24,211 nt of DNA from Acephala macrosclerotiorum (taxonomy: Eukaryota; Ascomycota; Leotiomycetes; Helotiales; Mollisiaceae). The stretch is from NCBI GenBank assembly GCA_014904845.1, contig MU119718.1, positions 1 through 24,211 on the forward strand. Direction: 5' to 3'. Position 1 is the stretch's first letter. Every line of letters begins with the position of its first letter. Below are positions 1-10,061 of this stretch, one piece after another. A program made the position numbers and the translations under genes. The notes under the pieces were generated by a model, which made no database searches, was not told where the DNA came from, and worked only from the letters and a program-made list of their open reading frames with translations.

Positions 1-1067
1 GTATTTCGAACAATTCTAATTAAATTGCTTCCTCGGATTGTATTTCATTTAACGTCTTAATAGAGAAGTGGGGTGTTAAACTCAGAGAATGCAATATTTA
101 AGCGAGTTTATTAGCGAATTGCATCATTTTACTCAACCCTTTTATTACTAGCCCAAAATTTACCGGGAATCTACTTGCCACTTTATTAAAACTTAGAAGA
201 AATATGCGTAATGCTCTAATTAAAAGATCCCGCGACTCAGATATCTAGTAATTAGGCGGAGATGTGGGTAAACTTTGAAGTGTTACCTGTAACTTTTGGT
301 GGTAAAACAGCAAATCACGGGAACTTAACGGAGGTGACTGTACAAGAAGACTTGAAATCATTGCGAGCAAGGGAACACGAACTGCACTGAAAGGCGATAA
401 TCCTATGTGACTGCTAGAGGAGACCTGACGACCTGGCACCTCTTAGAAATATAAACTCTATCGTTTTGTTTTATTCGAAGAAATATTTCTCTGGCAATGA
501 CGAAGTGGCGCCGCACTGTAAAAAGATTAAGATGTAGTTTGTGAGGAAGAAGCTTATTTTAGCTCTTTGCGATGAACTTCTACGTCAGAGGACGATGTGG
601 GGAGCGTCATCGGATGGGAGTTCGTAAATATACGAGGATGAAAGTTGATGGGTTGATGGAGAGGTAATGGTAGAAAATCGAGAAGGTATCGTCAGCAACG
701 GATGGATATAACCCAAACGACGGACTGCAAACAGCCATGCTAGTACTACTACCTTCTCGCAAAATATCGGTATCTGCCATGATCAAGTCGGCAATGATGA
801 AAATTCCAGCGCTAGATAGGATCAAGTGCTGATATGACCCGAGTTCGCGGTCCCGAGATGTCGACCCAGCACGCAACAAAATTTCAACAGCATACCAAGT
901 ACCTGCAGAATGAATTCAAGATATCGCTCACGCAAAATGCCCAGAAAAAGAATCTGGCCATAAAGGAACAAACCCCAATCAAGTCTAGTTTCATATCAAC
1001 GATATCATTTATAGAAGAACTTCCTCGTGGAATAACAAACACACGTGCCAATCAGATCGAACCTCTT
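1..1067. other. Intergenic stretch without a supportable gene
   Basis: The stretch is moderately AT-rich. The longest minus-strand frame (607-879) has no ATG at its head. The plus-strand frame at 834-1106 starts with ATG but has no recognisable domain and runs antisense into the 3' end of the metallopeptidase-like gene. No tRNA, transposase or terminal repeat was seen. The part next to 1068 is probably the 3' untranslated region of that gene. A degraded gene or unrecognised short gene cannot be excluded. Confidence 0.5.
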
Positions 1068-4000
1068 TCATATTTCCAAGCCCCCTTTGAAATAATTGTC
1101 AGGTGAAGCAGCCGCGCTGGTAACCTGGTTACTGGGGTCGAACTCATCGTCGCTGCCTTCTTGGTCTCCTTCTTGATCCATATCTATGTCTACATCGCTA
1201 TCTTCGCTGCCAGAATTGCTTTCGACTGCATCGCTAGCTTGACTGCTCCCTCCGCTTCCACCTCCATTACTTCCTCCACTACCATTGTCGCTTCCACTAT
1301 CGCTTCCACTATCGCTCCCAGAGTCACTCTCACTCCCACTCCCACTCCCAGATTCGCTCTCGCTCTCATCCTTAGGAGGAAGTTTGCGAATGATCCCCTT
1401 CGGCCCAAAACTACACAAACATCAAATTCAACCCTCATATTTCAACTCAAGCGAAAACTCACCAGAATTTCTCACCCCTCCTCTCGTACTGAGCAATACA
1501 ACGATCAAACTGCTCTTTCGATAACAATCCTCCAGTCAGCGGCTGTCCATTCCCATCATGGAACGTCATCTCCTTCAGTTCATGATTAGCAAGTCTTCGG
1601 AACAAGTCTTTATCGTAATCGAAGTGTTCTTTGTCGTGGAGGACGCCGCCTATTTTCATGATTTTCGTTGTTGCGGCGTCGAGCATCTCTATTTCGAGTG
1701 CGGTGGGAGGTTGCATGTTGTTTGGTGGGAGGGTGGTGGAAGGCCATCCAAGTGAGATTCGGGTTACAACTCCTTCGGTGGTGGTTGGTGGTGCGCCAAT
1801 GGGTCTGTATCTGTGGGAATGTTAGTGATTTTATAAGAGATTAAGTAGTTGTTTGATGATGCTCATTACCTGAACAGCTCGCCATCGGCGTGACATCGAA
1901 TCAAGAACCCTCTCCATTCATCGATGGTGAGATCAAGTCCTCCTTCCCTAGTGATATATGCGTGAAGCAAATGCTCTGGAATGGGAAAGTGAAGTGAGTC
2001 GAGTGCCAGTTCTCTCCGCTTCGCACAAAGGTGATCGTAAATCTCGTCCACTCGAGGACATGGTGGGGGTACGTAGTCCACATCCTCATCTGACACATCA
2101 CCACTGTTACTACTGTCTGGCTTGCTTGATGCTGGACTTTTGGGTGGCGCTTCCGCCATGTTTGTGTCACCCTCGGTATCCTTGTTCTTAGCATCTTTAA
2201 CCAGGATATCTATCTCGGCCCAGATTTTGCGAGCTTGTCTTCTTCGCGAATTCTCGAGCTTTGCGTTGTATATTTCCTGTTCTGTCATGGTACTGGCATC
2301 GATTACCACATCTTTTGATGTGTTCGCTTTGTTGCCAAAGGATACTATGCCTGCTTGAAATCGCGAACCCAAGAATTTAGGCTGTAGATGTGTGCTTGTT
2401 GGACCCCACCTTGTTATTTATTAGCCATTATGTCAGATTAGAATGTGATTGAGACTTACTTCCTCACGTGGTGTGTCCAGAAGTCGTTGTAATGCAAGTT
2501 GAAGAACTGATCCACAGGGATTGGAAATGCATCGTAGATGTCCCAGTCTTTGGGTTTAGCCTTCAACACATTTTGAGTTGATAGACTTATTTGTTTCTTG
2601 CACGTCCAATTTCCTCTAGTTGAGCCATCGTCAGAAGATCGGTTAGCCCCATCCTTTGAAGATTCACTTACAAAAATTCACCACCTGTCGGCACCCCCTT
2701 CGCAGGATTCTTCTCATAGCTTGTCACGGCTGCTTCAAGGCCACCGAATACCTATAATGAACATGTCAGAAGGATCCTTTTACGTATTTTCTCAGAGTCT
2801 TGTACCGCATTTTCCATGGAAAATCCTCTGTCTCATATTAGCGATCTATACAAATATGAATACACGGAATTGACGCTTACAGCTCTCCTATTACTTCGTC
2901 TTCAAAGTAAGGCTCTATCTCGCACTCCACATGGATGTTGTGCGACTCCCGCAAACTCATCCATACAGCATGCTATTCATAGTCAGTGGTGTCCCTGCTA
3001 AATAGAAGGATAGAGAGGATGACGCCTGGAAGGACATACCGCGAGCTCGTGGATAATTGTGCAAGTGAGTTTGAACCGACAAACCATTCTATCTGCATGG
3101 CTGATATCCGGATTCAATAGAGGTTCTATCAGTTCAAAGCCTAGATGGACTCTAATGTCCTGCTCAGCATTCTGTTTAGCGGTAACACCAAAACTATGTT
3201 CACCAGCCAAGCCGGTGTCGGGATCTATATAACAGGAAATGATATGCCATTCGATTTTCTGGCTGATCTCTGAGAATTTATCTTGAAGCTTTTGTCTTCT
3301 GTTTGGCTCGTCCGATGTTGGTGGGTCAAGTCGGAAGAACTGCAAATATTTATCGTTCACGCCTTTCGGCTCCTTGTCAAACTCGATCGCATCGTCGGGA
3401 ATATCTTTATATTCTCCAAAAAGGATCGCATCCCACCTGACATCATTAGCTCCTTCTCATTCCAATTGCCAAGGTGTTGATAATTTACCATGATAGAGTT
3501 TCAACGCTGGAGAGAAAGCGACTCGCAAGATACAAGGAAGGAAGAATTGCATCCCACACGACAGGGTTAGATGCCTGAGTATATCAGTAGTGTATTCAAG
3601 TAGTTAATCAGGAAAACCAACCTCCCAATTCCCCGCCATTCCATTCCTCATTGGAAATATAGCGAAGTGCTTGGGCAATGGCTTTCCCCAGAGCGGCCGT
3701 CGCAAACATGGATGAAGCTCAACCTCGGGCAATTCGGTGCTAGGGCCCTTTACATTCGTCATTGCCAAGGCCTCCATAACATCTAACTCTGCCGCCGTGA
3801 ACCCTCGACCTGTCAGTACTTCTTCACTTAGTTGGGGTTGGGCTAGTCCTTACCAAGGAAGCGCCCTCGTTGGTATGCCGATAGGCCATCGTACTCCTGT
3901 GTTTGGAACTTTGACTTCTCAAGAGGAGTGTACCCGCTTTTCAATGGCACTATGCCCTTTAGTGCCGCATGGCTGAAAAGAGGATTCTGGAGTTGTCCAA

Positions 4001-4091
4001 TGGGCGGGTGGCCATATATTTCGGCATATTTGGTCAAGGGCTCAGATGGTGGCCATGCTGGAAATGCGTCCATCGACGGTAAATAGGCCAT
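1068..4091 (-). CDS. HExxH metallopeptidase-like protein with acidic Ser/Gly-rich tail, 11 exons
   Basis: Exons on the minus strand are 4091-3854, 3809-3622, 3574-3489, 3436-3040, 2972-2881, 2827-2806, 2751-2672, 2615-2460, 2409-1870, 1810-1463 and 1410-1068. They sum to 2490 bases, giving 829 residues and a stop, with every junction in phase. The first ATG of the frame is at 4091 in a good context (AACATGGCC). The open frame continues upstream to 4193 but without an ATG. The key motif is IIHELAHAVWMSL, with His300, Glu301 and His304, matching the HExxH zinc-protease signature. It is followed about 30 residues later by GELGFSMENAVFGG, whose Glu333 or Glu339 could be the third zinc ligand; that is inference. 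I recall similar HELAH...ELG..EN.VFGG arrangements in unnamed fungal proteins, but cannot name a family. Residues about 425-640 are charged and probably partly disordered, and residues 730-809 are acidic Ser/Gly/Asp-rich. No signal peptide is visible, so a cytosolic or nuclear place is likely. Activity is unproven. Confidence 0.85.
1131..1370 (-). repeat. Low-complexity Ser/Gly/Asp/Glu coding repeat
   Basis: This part of the last exon of the metallopeptidase-like gene encodes (D/E)-S-G-S type repeats, then Gly/Ser runs, then Asp/Glu-rich sequence. At DNA level a 12-base unit is visible at 1289-1300 and 1301-1312 and starts again at 1313, next to short CACTCCC-like repeats around 1330-1350. 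Such tracts change length easily by slippage. The encoded tail is probably disordered and carries many serines next to acidic residues, the kind of context casein kinase 2 favours (inference). Confidence 0.85.
2806..2827 (-). other. 22-base micro-exon (exon 6 of the metallopeptidase-like gene)
   Basis: This exon contributes seven full codons plus one base, giving GFSMENA between the exon ending in GEL and the exon starting with VFGG. It is bounded by ...GACAG on its 5' side and GTACAAG on its 3' side. Including it keeps the frame and restores the continuous block ELGFSMENAVFGG. Automated gene callers often miss exons this short. The call rests on frame, splice sites and the family-like pattern, not on transcript data. 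Confidence 0.8.
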
Positions 4092-4351
4092 GTTCGTGTT
4101 ATCGCTTGAGTTTGAGAAGAATTGCAGGGAACAGATGCGTTGTAGAGAAATTAGATGTGTCTTGCTGCGGAGTACTTCCTTGAAAGCCAACAAGGCATTG
4201 GCGGCCGACAGGTATTTCTTTGTTGCTAGGCTCCGATTGCGATCAATCCAACCTGGACAAGACTTTGCTGACTTCTTTCAGAGTTTTCATGAATGAAAAA
4301 TTCGTGCAATCGGCTGCGTTCCCGAGAACAAAGCAGAGATGTAACATATCC

Positions 4352-5568
4352 TCATACCGCAATCCCAATCATCGGTTGCCCGGAAGCCTGACTATTCATC
4401 GAGGCCCCTTCATTCATTATTCGCATCCCACTCAACCTCCTCGAATTTTGAAAGGGGTTTCGTACACTTGTATCCACATCCTTCACCTGTTCAGTATCAC
4501 GACTGAGCTTCTTTCGCATCCATCCCATCTCGTAGCTGTCATTTTTTGCGTATCTCATTCCTCCCGTTGTGAAACCTTCAACAAAAGACTTGAGACATGG
4601 AATGGTAGCGGACATGAGCGAGTAGCCAAGGAGGATCTCTTGCCAGATGATGGTCGGTACAAGGGCTGTTCCGGTCGACTGGGATTCAATGTAACTGGTT
4701 GTGGAGAGGAGGTACATGGTGGAGAACGCTGCGAGTCTGGTTGAAAGTGTGTCAGGTAGTGCCTAGAATGCGTTCTCAAAGGAGTTTGTGCTTGACTTAC
4801 GGAAGCCTGAAAGTAAAAGCTGATATCACAAGCCACTTCTTACTCTTTGCGATCTCAAAGGTGAAGAGAAATAACGGAGGTAGGCAGAAAATCAGGCATT
4901 CAACGATGATGTCGGTAATCATGATGAGTCGCAGCCGAAGAACATGTCCGGGGCATTTATCGACTTCGGTTCCCAAAACGGAGTAAGGAGAGCAGTTGAT
5001 TGAAATCGCGAGCGTTGCTCCAATGCCCCAGAGTATAACCAATGTCATTGCCAACTCGATAGCAAGTGTTTTCTTTCGACTTTCCCAAAAGAAGAGTGAT
5101 CGCATGAGGAGGAGGATGCTGAGTTTCGAGAAGCACAGTGCAGGCAGTAGTAAGATTCGTCCAGCGAACAATACCTTTCGCCAAGTTAGTGATGGATAGA
5201 CCTCTGATTGTGGGAAATCTCACCTTGGCGAGAACAATCTGATTTCCACTCCCAATTATGTTCAAAGATTTTCCCAGCCCATTGTATAACGCGACAAACA
5301 TCACAACCCATTGTCCCAACGCGACCAGCTACACGTTGATTAACTTGACTATAGAAGGGGGAAACAATACACTCACATGTCCCAAGCCCAATACCCCGTC
5401 ATCATACCCATGCCTTTTCCATTTCACAATCAGCAGTCGGACTGCGAAGACAAGAACCGTGAATATCACGGTCAATATGGTGACAATGATGATCGGCGCA
5501 CTGTCGTCATCGGGTGTGACCAGAGCAAAGCGGTTTCCAGTCGGCGGAGCAGGCAACGGCAATGACAT
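4352..5568 (-). CDS. Seven-helix rhodopsin-domain membrane protein (Pth11/SAT-like), 4 exons
   Basis: Exons are 5568-5377, 5328-5224, 5174-4801 and 4736-4352. The model gives 351 residues, within the usual size of fungal rhodopsin-domain proteins. Seven hydrophobic segments lie near residues 24-48, 64-80, 99-125, 136-157, 180-205, 211-236 and 245-270. A cysteine pair (Cys160 and Cys173) follows the fourth segment. The last helix region ends in LGYSLMSATIPCLKSFVEGF, which closely fits the signature of this family (Ser-rich helix, ATIPCLKxF). The C-terminal tail of about 75 residues is basic and polar, probably cytosolic. There is no CFEM domain at the N-terminus, so it belongs to the shorter class. 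Family members include candidate receptors such as Pth11 of Magnaporthe, but most have unknown ligands. It follows the metallopeptidase-like gene on the same strand and is divergent from the permease. Start chosen at the ATG at 5568, right before a proline-rich extracellular leader. Confidence 0.88.
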
Positions 5569-6546
5569 GCTTCAAGTTACTCGACGCGCAGGAAGATGGT
5601 TTGTCTTTCTGGCTCACAGACCAGAGGCAGACCTAGTCACATCTCTTGGATGTTGGGAGGTTCGGAGACATCTTCTATCGTATTAGGAGGTCCGCGAGTG
5701 GAGAGCTCGAGAAGAGAGTATGCATGGCCAGGGGAAGAGGATCGCCCATGTCCATCTCCCGCCCGAGTTTGTGCTTTGCTGGGACCGATATCGAGCCCCC
5801 ACTCCCACTGCCGATAAGGGCCTGGAAGGAAGCCCTCTCCCAGCCGTCGCCCTCCCGCCGGAGTCCAACCAACTTGTCGGGTCTTCGTCTCTCGTGCTGG
5901 AGGAAGTCATCATAGAAAATGGTAGCCAAATCCAAGATTCTCATAGGACAGTGAGTTGACACATGGAGGCGTAAACGTATGATACGTTCAGAAAAGGAGC
6001 TCGTCATCAGCCGTTCTGACCTGCGCAAGAGTCATGTAAGGTTAATCCTACGCGAATCTTGCTTCAGCGGACTCTCGCACGCAGTCTCGCCCGAAGTGGC
6101 GAGGGAAGGGCCGTCCCTTGTCATTCAATATGCACAGCGGTGCAGATGTGGAAATATGATGCGTCTTCGGTCCACACCCCACGCGAACCACGACATGGTG
6201 TGGTACGACAGGGCGTAGAGCAGCCTGTAACCTTACTTTTCGGTCTGTCGGCGTAGTATCGAGACCGACACCGCAACCAATACGGCATTGCCGATGTGAG
6301 GTGATGAACTGCCGTGGAGCGGGAAGCAGCACCGCAGCAGGACGGCCTCTCACCGCCCAGCATGGCGAACTGCTCCCGATCGATAATGATCTGATGAGGC
6401 GCGGGGTACGAGGTGTTCATTACAAACCCACCGCCCGCCCCTGGATTCTTCCAACATTGTTGTCGTGTCCAGACTCTCGGGCTCGGTGTGACAAAAGGCT
6501 TCCACAGAACCATCAACCTGTTCGCTAGCTCCCGCTGCCGTGTAAC
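5569..6546. promoter_or_regulatory. Shared intergenic region between divergent receptor-like gene and permease
   Basis: About 980 bases separate the start of the rhodopsin-domain gene on the minus strand from the start of the permease on the plus strand. The region must hold both promoters. It is GC-normal and has many short overlapping frames on both strands, none with a recognisable domain. HGATAR-type sites occur near 5676 (reverse), 5813 and 6382, and a CCAAT near 6275, but at about the number expected by chance. No clear TATA box was found. Confidence 0.5.
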
Positions 6547-8385
6547 ATGTCGTCAAAAGAGATTGGTGGTGTGTTTGAGGCTGAGCCGGTCGACTTTGAT
6601 CCCGAGTTCCAGGATGTGCGAGATCCTGTGGCGCTGGAGAAGCGAGGGACCGAGTGTGATGGCAGAGACATGAATCGGATGGGCAAGCTGCCTCAACTCA
6701 GAGTACTTTCCACGTCGAATATCTGCTTGGAGTAGATTTGACTCACAATCGCTCCAGCGTACCTTCCGTTTCCCCTCCATCTTTGGCTACAGTGTCGTGC
6801 TGGGCGCCACTTGGGAGTTCTCACTCGTGTATGCAGCCCCAAAACTTCAATGAGCAAACACTAACACACGACTAGCATTGTTGCTCTTTCTCTCACGAAT
6901 GGAGGCACAGCTGGCGGAATATGGATCTTCCTTACAGTATGCGTAGGAATGTTTTTCGTCGTGCTTTCGATGGCAGAGATGGCCTCAATGTGATTTCCCC
7001 TCTTCCCCCTTTCCCTAAGCTGTTCTTAACTTTACAGGGCACCCACCTCCGGGGGTCAGTATCACTGGGTCTCTGAATTCGCTCCTCCTAAACATCAAAA
7101 ATTTCTGTCCTACCTCGTTGGTTAGTCCTGAAAACTTTTGGCCTACAGCGCTAGAGCTGACATTTCTAGGATGGTTCGCTGTCATCGGCTGGCAAGCGGC
7201 AATGGCCAGCATCGCGTTTGCCTGCGCCCAACAATTCGAAGGCCTCATCGCGTTGAACTTGCCAGACTATGTCATCAAAGGCTGGCACGGAACACTCCTT
7301 AGCATTGGGGTAGCGGCCTTCGCCATCGTATGGAACACCGTCCTGGTCAGGAAACTTCCCCTATTAGAGGGCGTCATCGTGATACTTCACGTATTTGGAT
7401 TTTTTGCCTTCATCGTTGTCCTATGGGTCATGGCCCCTCGTTCAGATCCAAAAGTTGTGTGGACGGACTTCCAGGATAATGGCAATTGGGGAAACATCGG
7501 ACTCTCTTGCCTCGTGGGCATGACTGGACCTGTGATTACCCTCATCGGCGCCGATTCTGCGTGTCATCTATCCGAGGAATTGAAAGATGCTGCTTGGGTC
7601 CTTCCTAGATCCATGGTAGCTACCGCGATCGTCAATTATATCATGGGTTTCGTCATGACTGTCACGGTCATGTCCACACTTGGAGACGTTAACAGTATCC
7701 TCAGCACAACCACCGGCCAGCCATACATTCAAGTCGTGTTGAATGCGACACAGTCTCGAGTCGGGACATCGATCATGACCGCCGTGGTTGCCGTCCTTCT
7801 GCTGTTCGCAGCAGTGAATCTAGTTACGACCTCGTCTCGTCAACTGTTTGCTTTCGCACGAGACAAAGGCCTGCCATTCTCAAACGTGTTGGCTTATGTC
7901 AGTACAATATCTCTCTCTGCTCTTCCCGATGCTGACTCATTTCCTAGGTCCGTCCTGGATGGGACATACCTCTCAATGCTGTCCTTACCACTTTGGCAAT
8001 CACGACACTGATCAGTCTGATCATCATCGGGTCATCCATCGCGTTCAACGTCATTGTTTCAATCGGTCAAGTCGGGACTGTTGCATCCTATATTGTCGCA
8101 ATTTCCTGCATAGCGCGAAAGCGCTTGGTCAAGGAACCTTTGCTTCCGTCAAGATTCAGTCTAGGCAAGGCAGGACTGACTATCAACCTCATCGCATTGG
8201 CCTTCCTAGTTTTGGCATTCGTGTTTCCATTCTTCCCTGCACAATCACATCCGAATGCTGCAGAGATGAATTGGAACATCCTCGTGACTGGCTTTACAAT
8301 GGGGGTCGCATTGATATACTATGTCTTCCGAGCGAGATTCACGTATCGTGGACCTGTTGAATATGTCAAGCAACTTTCACACTAA
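6547..8385 (+). CDS. APC-superfamily permease, GABA/choline/amino acid type, 6 exons
   Basis: Exons are 6547-6702, 6758-6828, 6876-6989, 7038-7120, 7170-7897 and 7948-8385, all joined in phase. The product is 529 residues, normal for fungal permeases of the UGA4/HNM1 type, which carry GABA, choline or other amines across the plasma or vacuolar membrane with protons. Residues 1-55 form a hydrophilic cytosolic N-terminus, followed by about twelve hydrophobic segments. Typical blocks are FGYSVVLGATWEF (61-73), NGGTAGGIW (84-92) and the loop AEMASMAPTSGGQYHW (109-124), then LVGWFAVIGWQ. RQLFAFARDKGLPFSN near residue 366 and VRPGWDIPLNAV at the start of exon 6 are also standard family blocks. The introns are 47 to 55 bases long, with GT-AG ends. 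The exact substrate cannot be read from sequence. The start ATG (AACATGTCG) is the first that gives a normal N-terminus. The gene is intact. Confidence 0.92.
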
Positions 8386-8562
8386 GGGTGTGATGAAGGA
8401 GAGACGAGAGGATAGTCCAGGTGTTGTGCTGATGATCGAGGTGAATGCAAGACTGCATCAGCTTTTGAGTTTGAATCACTGGTTTGCTCTTCCCCTCTTC
8501 GCATTGCTTAGATCGAATCACGGCGTTCGTCCGTCGTGACTGTACGATGGCTTTCATCTAAC

Positions 8563-8569
8563 TATAAAA
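8563..8569 (+). promoter_or_regulatory. TATA box of the RDK-repeat protein gene
   Basis: TATAAAA lies 88 to 94 bases before the ATG at 8657 and is followed by a C/T-rich leader (CCACCTCATTCC and CTCTTCTCCC stretches), a common fungal core promoter layout. Confidence 0.6.
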
Positions 8570-8656
8570 CATCCACCTCATTCCTTCGTTTACCAGATCA
8601 GCAAACTCTTCTCCCATCTTTCAACCGCAGCATCTTCTCACACAGCGAATAGCATC

Positions 8657-9718
8657 ATGCCTGACAAGAAGTCCCGAATCCCATCTGTCAGACCTAAAGA
8701 TGATGACGATGAGCCATCAACATCTAGATCGTCAAAGCCAACTGGTTCGTTTAGATCTCCCCAATCGTCTGCACCCCGGGGCTCGTCACGACAACCTCCC
8801 GCATCCTCTGCCCCCAAATCCTCTTACAAGCCCAGCTTGCTGAGCAAAGTCACGTCGGCGTATCCCAAATCATCCCGTCCAAACAAGGTTGCGGAGGATG
8901 ACGATGACGAGCCCCCTCCTGGTTCAGACTCTGATGAAGAGGAAGATTCAGATGATGAGGAAGAAGAGGACGAAGTTGACGAACCTCCAGCTCATAAGAC
9001 CAACAAGTCTGCCTTGCCTACCAATCTACAGCGCGATAAGGGCAAGTCCATCGTGGCTACGAATCTTTTCCGCGACAAGAAGAGTAGTGCGCCCGCCTCC
9101 ACCCAGCTGAATCGAGATAAGAAGACTGCCCTGCCTGCTACCCAGCTAAATCGAGATAAGACCGAGTCCCGACGTCCCGATAGCCGTCGCGAGGGTCAAG
9201 CATCTGTTAAACCCAAGACCATTGCCGGAGGAAGTGCTTCTATCAAACCCAAAACTGTGGCTTTTGGAAATGCTACTATCACTAAGTCACTAGCCTTCAC
9301 TGATGCAAAATCCATCATGGAAGATGAGAAGATCATGAAATCAGTCCGATCTACCGTACCACTTAAATCTCTGGCAACACTAGCGACAGCACACAGCAAC
9401 AGGGCTTCAATGACTCCAAAAGAGAAAACCAAGCACGACAAAGATGTCACGGAAACCAACAAGGGCTTAGATCCATGTCCCGAAGCATTCCAGTTCAATC
9501 GCGTCAGTGGCGGATATGTCTGCTCTCGAGGTGGACATGGAATGACGGACGAGATGCTCGAGGAAGGCATGGGGGCCATCTGCGCTTTTGAGCAAGATGA
9601 GCTTTTTAAGTGGAGTATGAAGAGGGGTCCTTATTACAAGACTGAGAAGGGCTGGGCGTTCAACCCATACAGAAAATTCAAAGAGGTACAAAAGCCGAGG
9701 AAGCATGGCGGTCCTTGA
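8657..9718 (+). CDS. Mostly disordered protein with four RDK repeats and a Cys/His C-terminal block
   Basis: A single-exon frame of 353 codons starts at an ATG in the context CATCATGCC, behind a TATA box. Residues 1-80 are rich in Ser, Pro, Lys and Arg. Residues 80-110 are an acidic run of Asp and Glu. Residues 123-168 carry four copies of a short motif, [N/Q]-L-x-RDK, spaced 13 to 14 residues apart. Residues 183-213 hold a second repeat type (VKPKT / IKPKT). The last 80 residues are more globular in composition. They contain CPEAFQFNRVSGGYVCSRGG, then HGMTDEMLEEG, with Cys274, Cys289, Cys309 and His294. I recall short fungal proteins with a GYxC..GGxH.(x)TDE pattern but know no function. No signal peptide or membrane segment is present, so cytosolic or nuclear is likely. 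The function is unknown. The gene lies tail-to-tail with the four-helix membrane protein gene downstream. Confidence 0.85.
   Translation: MPDKKSRIPSVRPKDDDDEPSTSRSSKPTGSFRSPQSSAPRGSSRQPPASSAPKSSYKPSLLSKVTSAYPKSSRPNKVAEDDDDEPPPGSDSDEEEDSDDEEEEDEVDEPPAHKTNKSALPTNLQRDKGKSIVATNLFRDKKSSAPASTQLNRDKKTALPATQLNRDKTESRRPDSRREGQASVKPKTIAGGSASIKPKTVAFGNATITKSLAFTDAKSIMEDEKIMKSVRSTVPLKSLATLATAHSNRASMTPKEKTKHDKDVTETNKGLDPCPEAFQFNRVSGGYVCSRGGHGMTDEMLEEGMGAICAFEQDELFKWSMKRGPYYKTEKGWAFNPYRKFKEVQKPRKHGGP
9023..9160 (+). repeat. Four-copy RDK peptide repeat
   Basis: Within the disordered protein, NLQRDK (residues 123-128), NLFRDK (136-141), QLNRDK (150-155) and QLNRDK (163-168) recur every 13 to 14 residues. 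The DNA of the last two copies is very similar (CAGCTGAATCGAGATAAGA against CAGCTAAATCGAGATAAGA). That indicates a fairly recent internal duplication of at least the last unit. Confidence 0.9.
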
Positions 9719-10061
9719 TGGGGGAGCTAAAAAGTGAACGCGTTTAGAGGTTTGAAAGGGAGGGGCTTTCGATGATGTTTCTCCGTGTTCTAGCATGGTT
9801 TAGTCAAGTAACCAAGACGTTTTTCTCTGTACATTCTTCGGATGTTTTGTCCAAACGCGATTGACGATTGGTAATGAACTTACCGCTACAGATTCCAGAT
9901 TCAGCATTGCCCAAGTGGATCAAGGTTCTACGAACATCAAAATTCCCAATTATACAATCATTAACATGAATCATAGTCCAGCTCCCACACCTCTCAACAT
10001 CCCTCTAACCCATTAAACCAAACTTCACCACCCTCATGCCCTCCTCCTATCCCCACCTCAA
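9719..10061. other. Convergent intergenic region
   Basis: This stretch lies between the stop codons of two convergent genes and should contain both 3' untranslated regions. No open frame, tandem repeat or RNA gene was seen. The strand changes composition near 9990, becoming C-rich on the plus strand toward the minus-strand gene. Confidence 0.6.

Noticed and set aside
607..879. Minus-strand frame of 90 codons as a small gene
   Set aside because: It has no ATG at its head and no recognisable pattern.
1161..1589. Long plus-strand frame rich in Ser/Thr/Ala opposite the last exons of the metallopeptidase-like gene
   Set aside because: It is the antisense shadow of the Ser/Gly/Asp repeat tail and crosses an intron of the real gene. 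It has no domain of its own.
5675..6028. Minus-strand frame of about 117 codons in the divergent intergenic region, overlapped by others on both strands
   Set aside because: Several mutually exclusive frames exist here because stop codons are rare in GC-normal DNA. None has a family pattern, a start context or splice logic.
6241..6270. Short inverted repeat CGGTCT ... AGACCG as a Zn2Cys6 binding site
   Set aside because: Six-base arms with a 15-base gap occur readily by chance, and no second copy was seen.
5676..6385. Three HGATAR sites upstream of the permease as evidence of nitrogen (AreA-type) control
   Set aside because: About three such sites are expected by chance in 980 bases on both strands, and they are not clustered.
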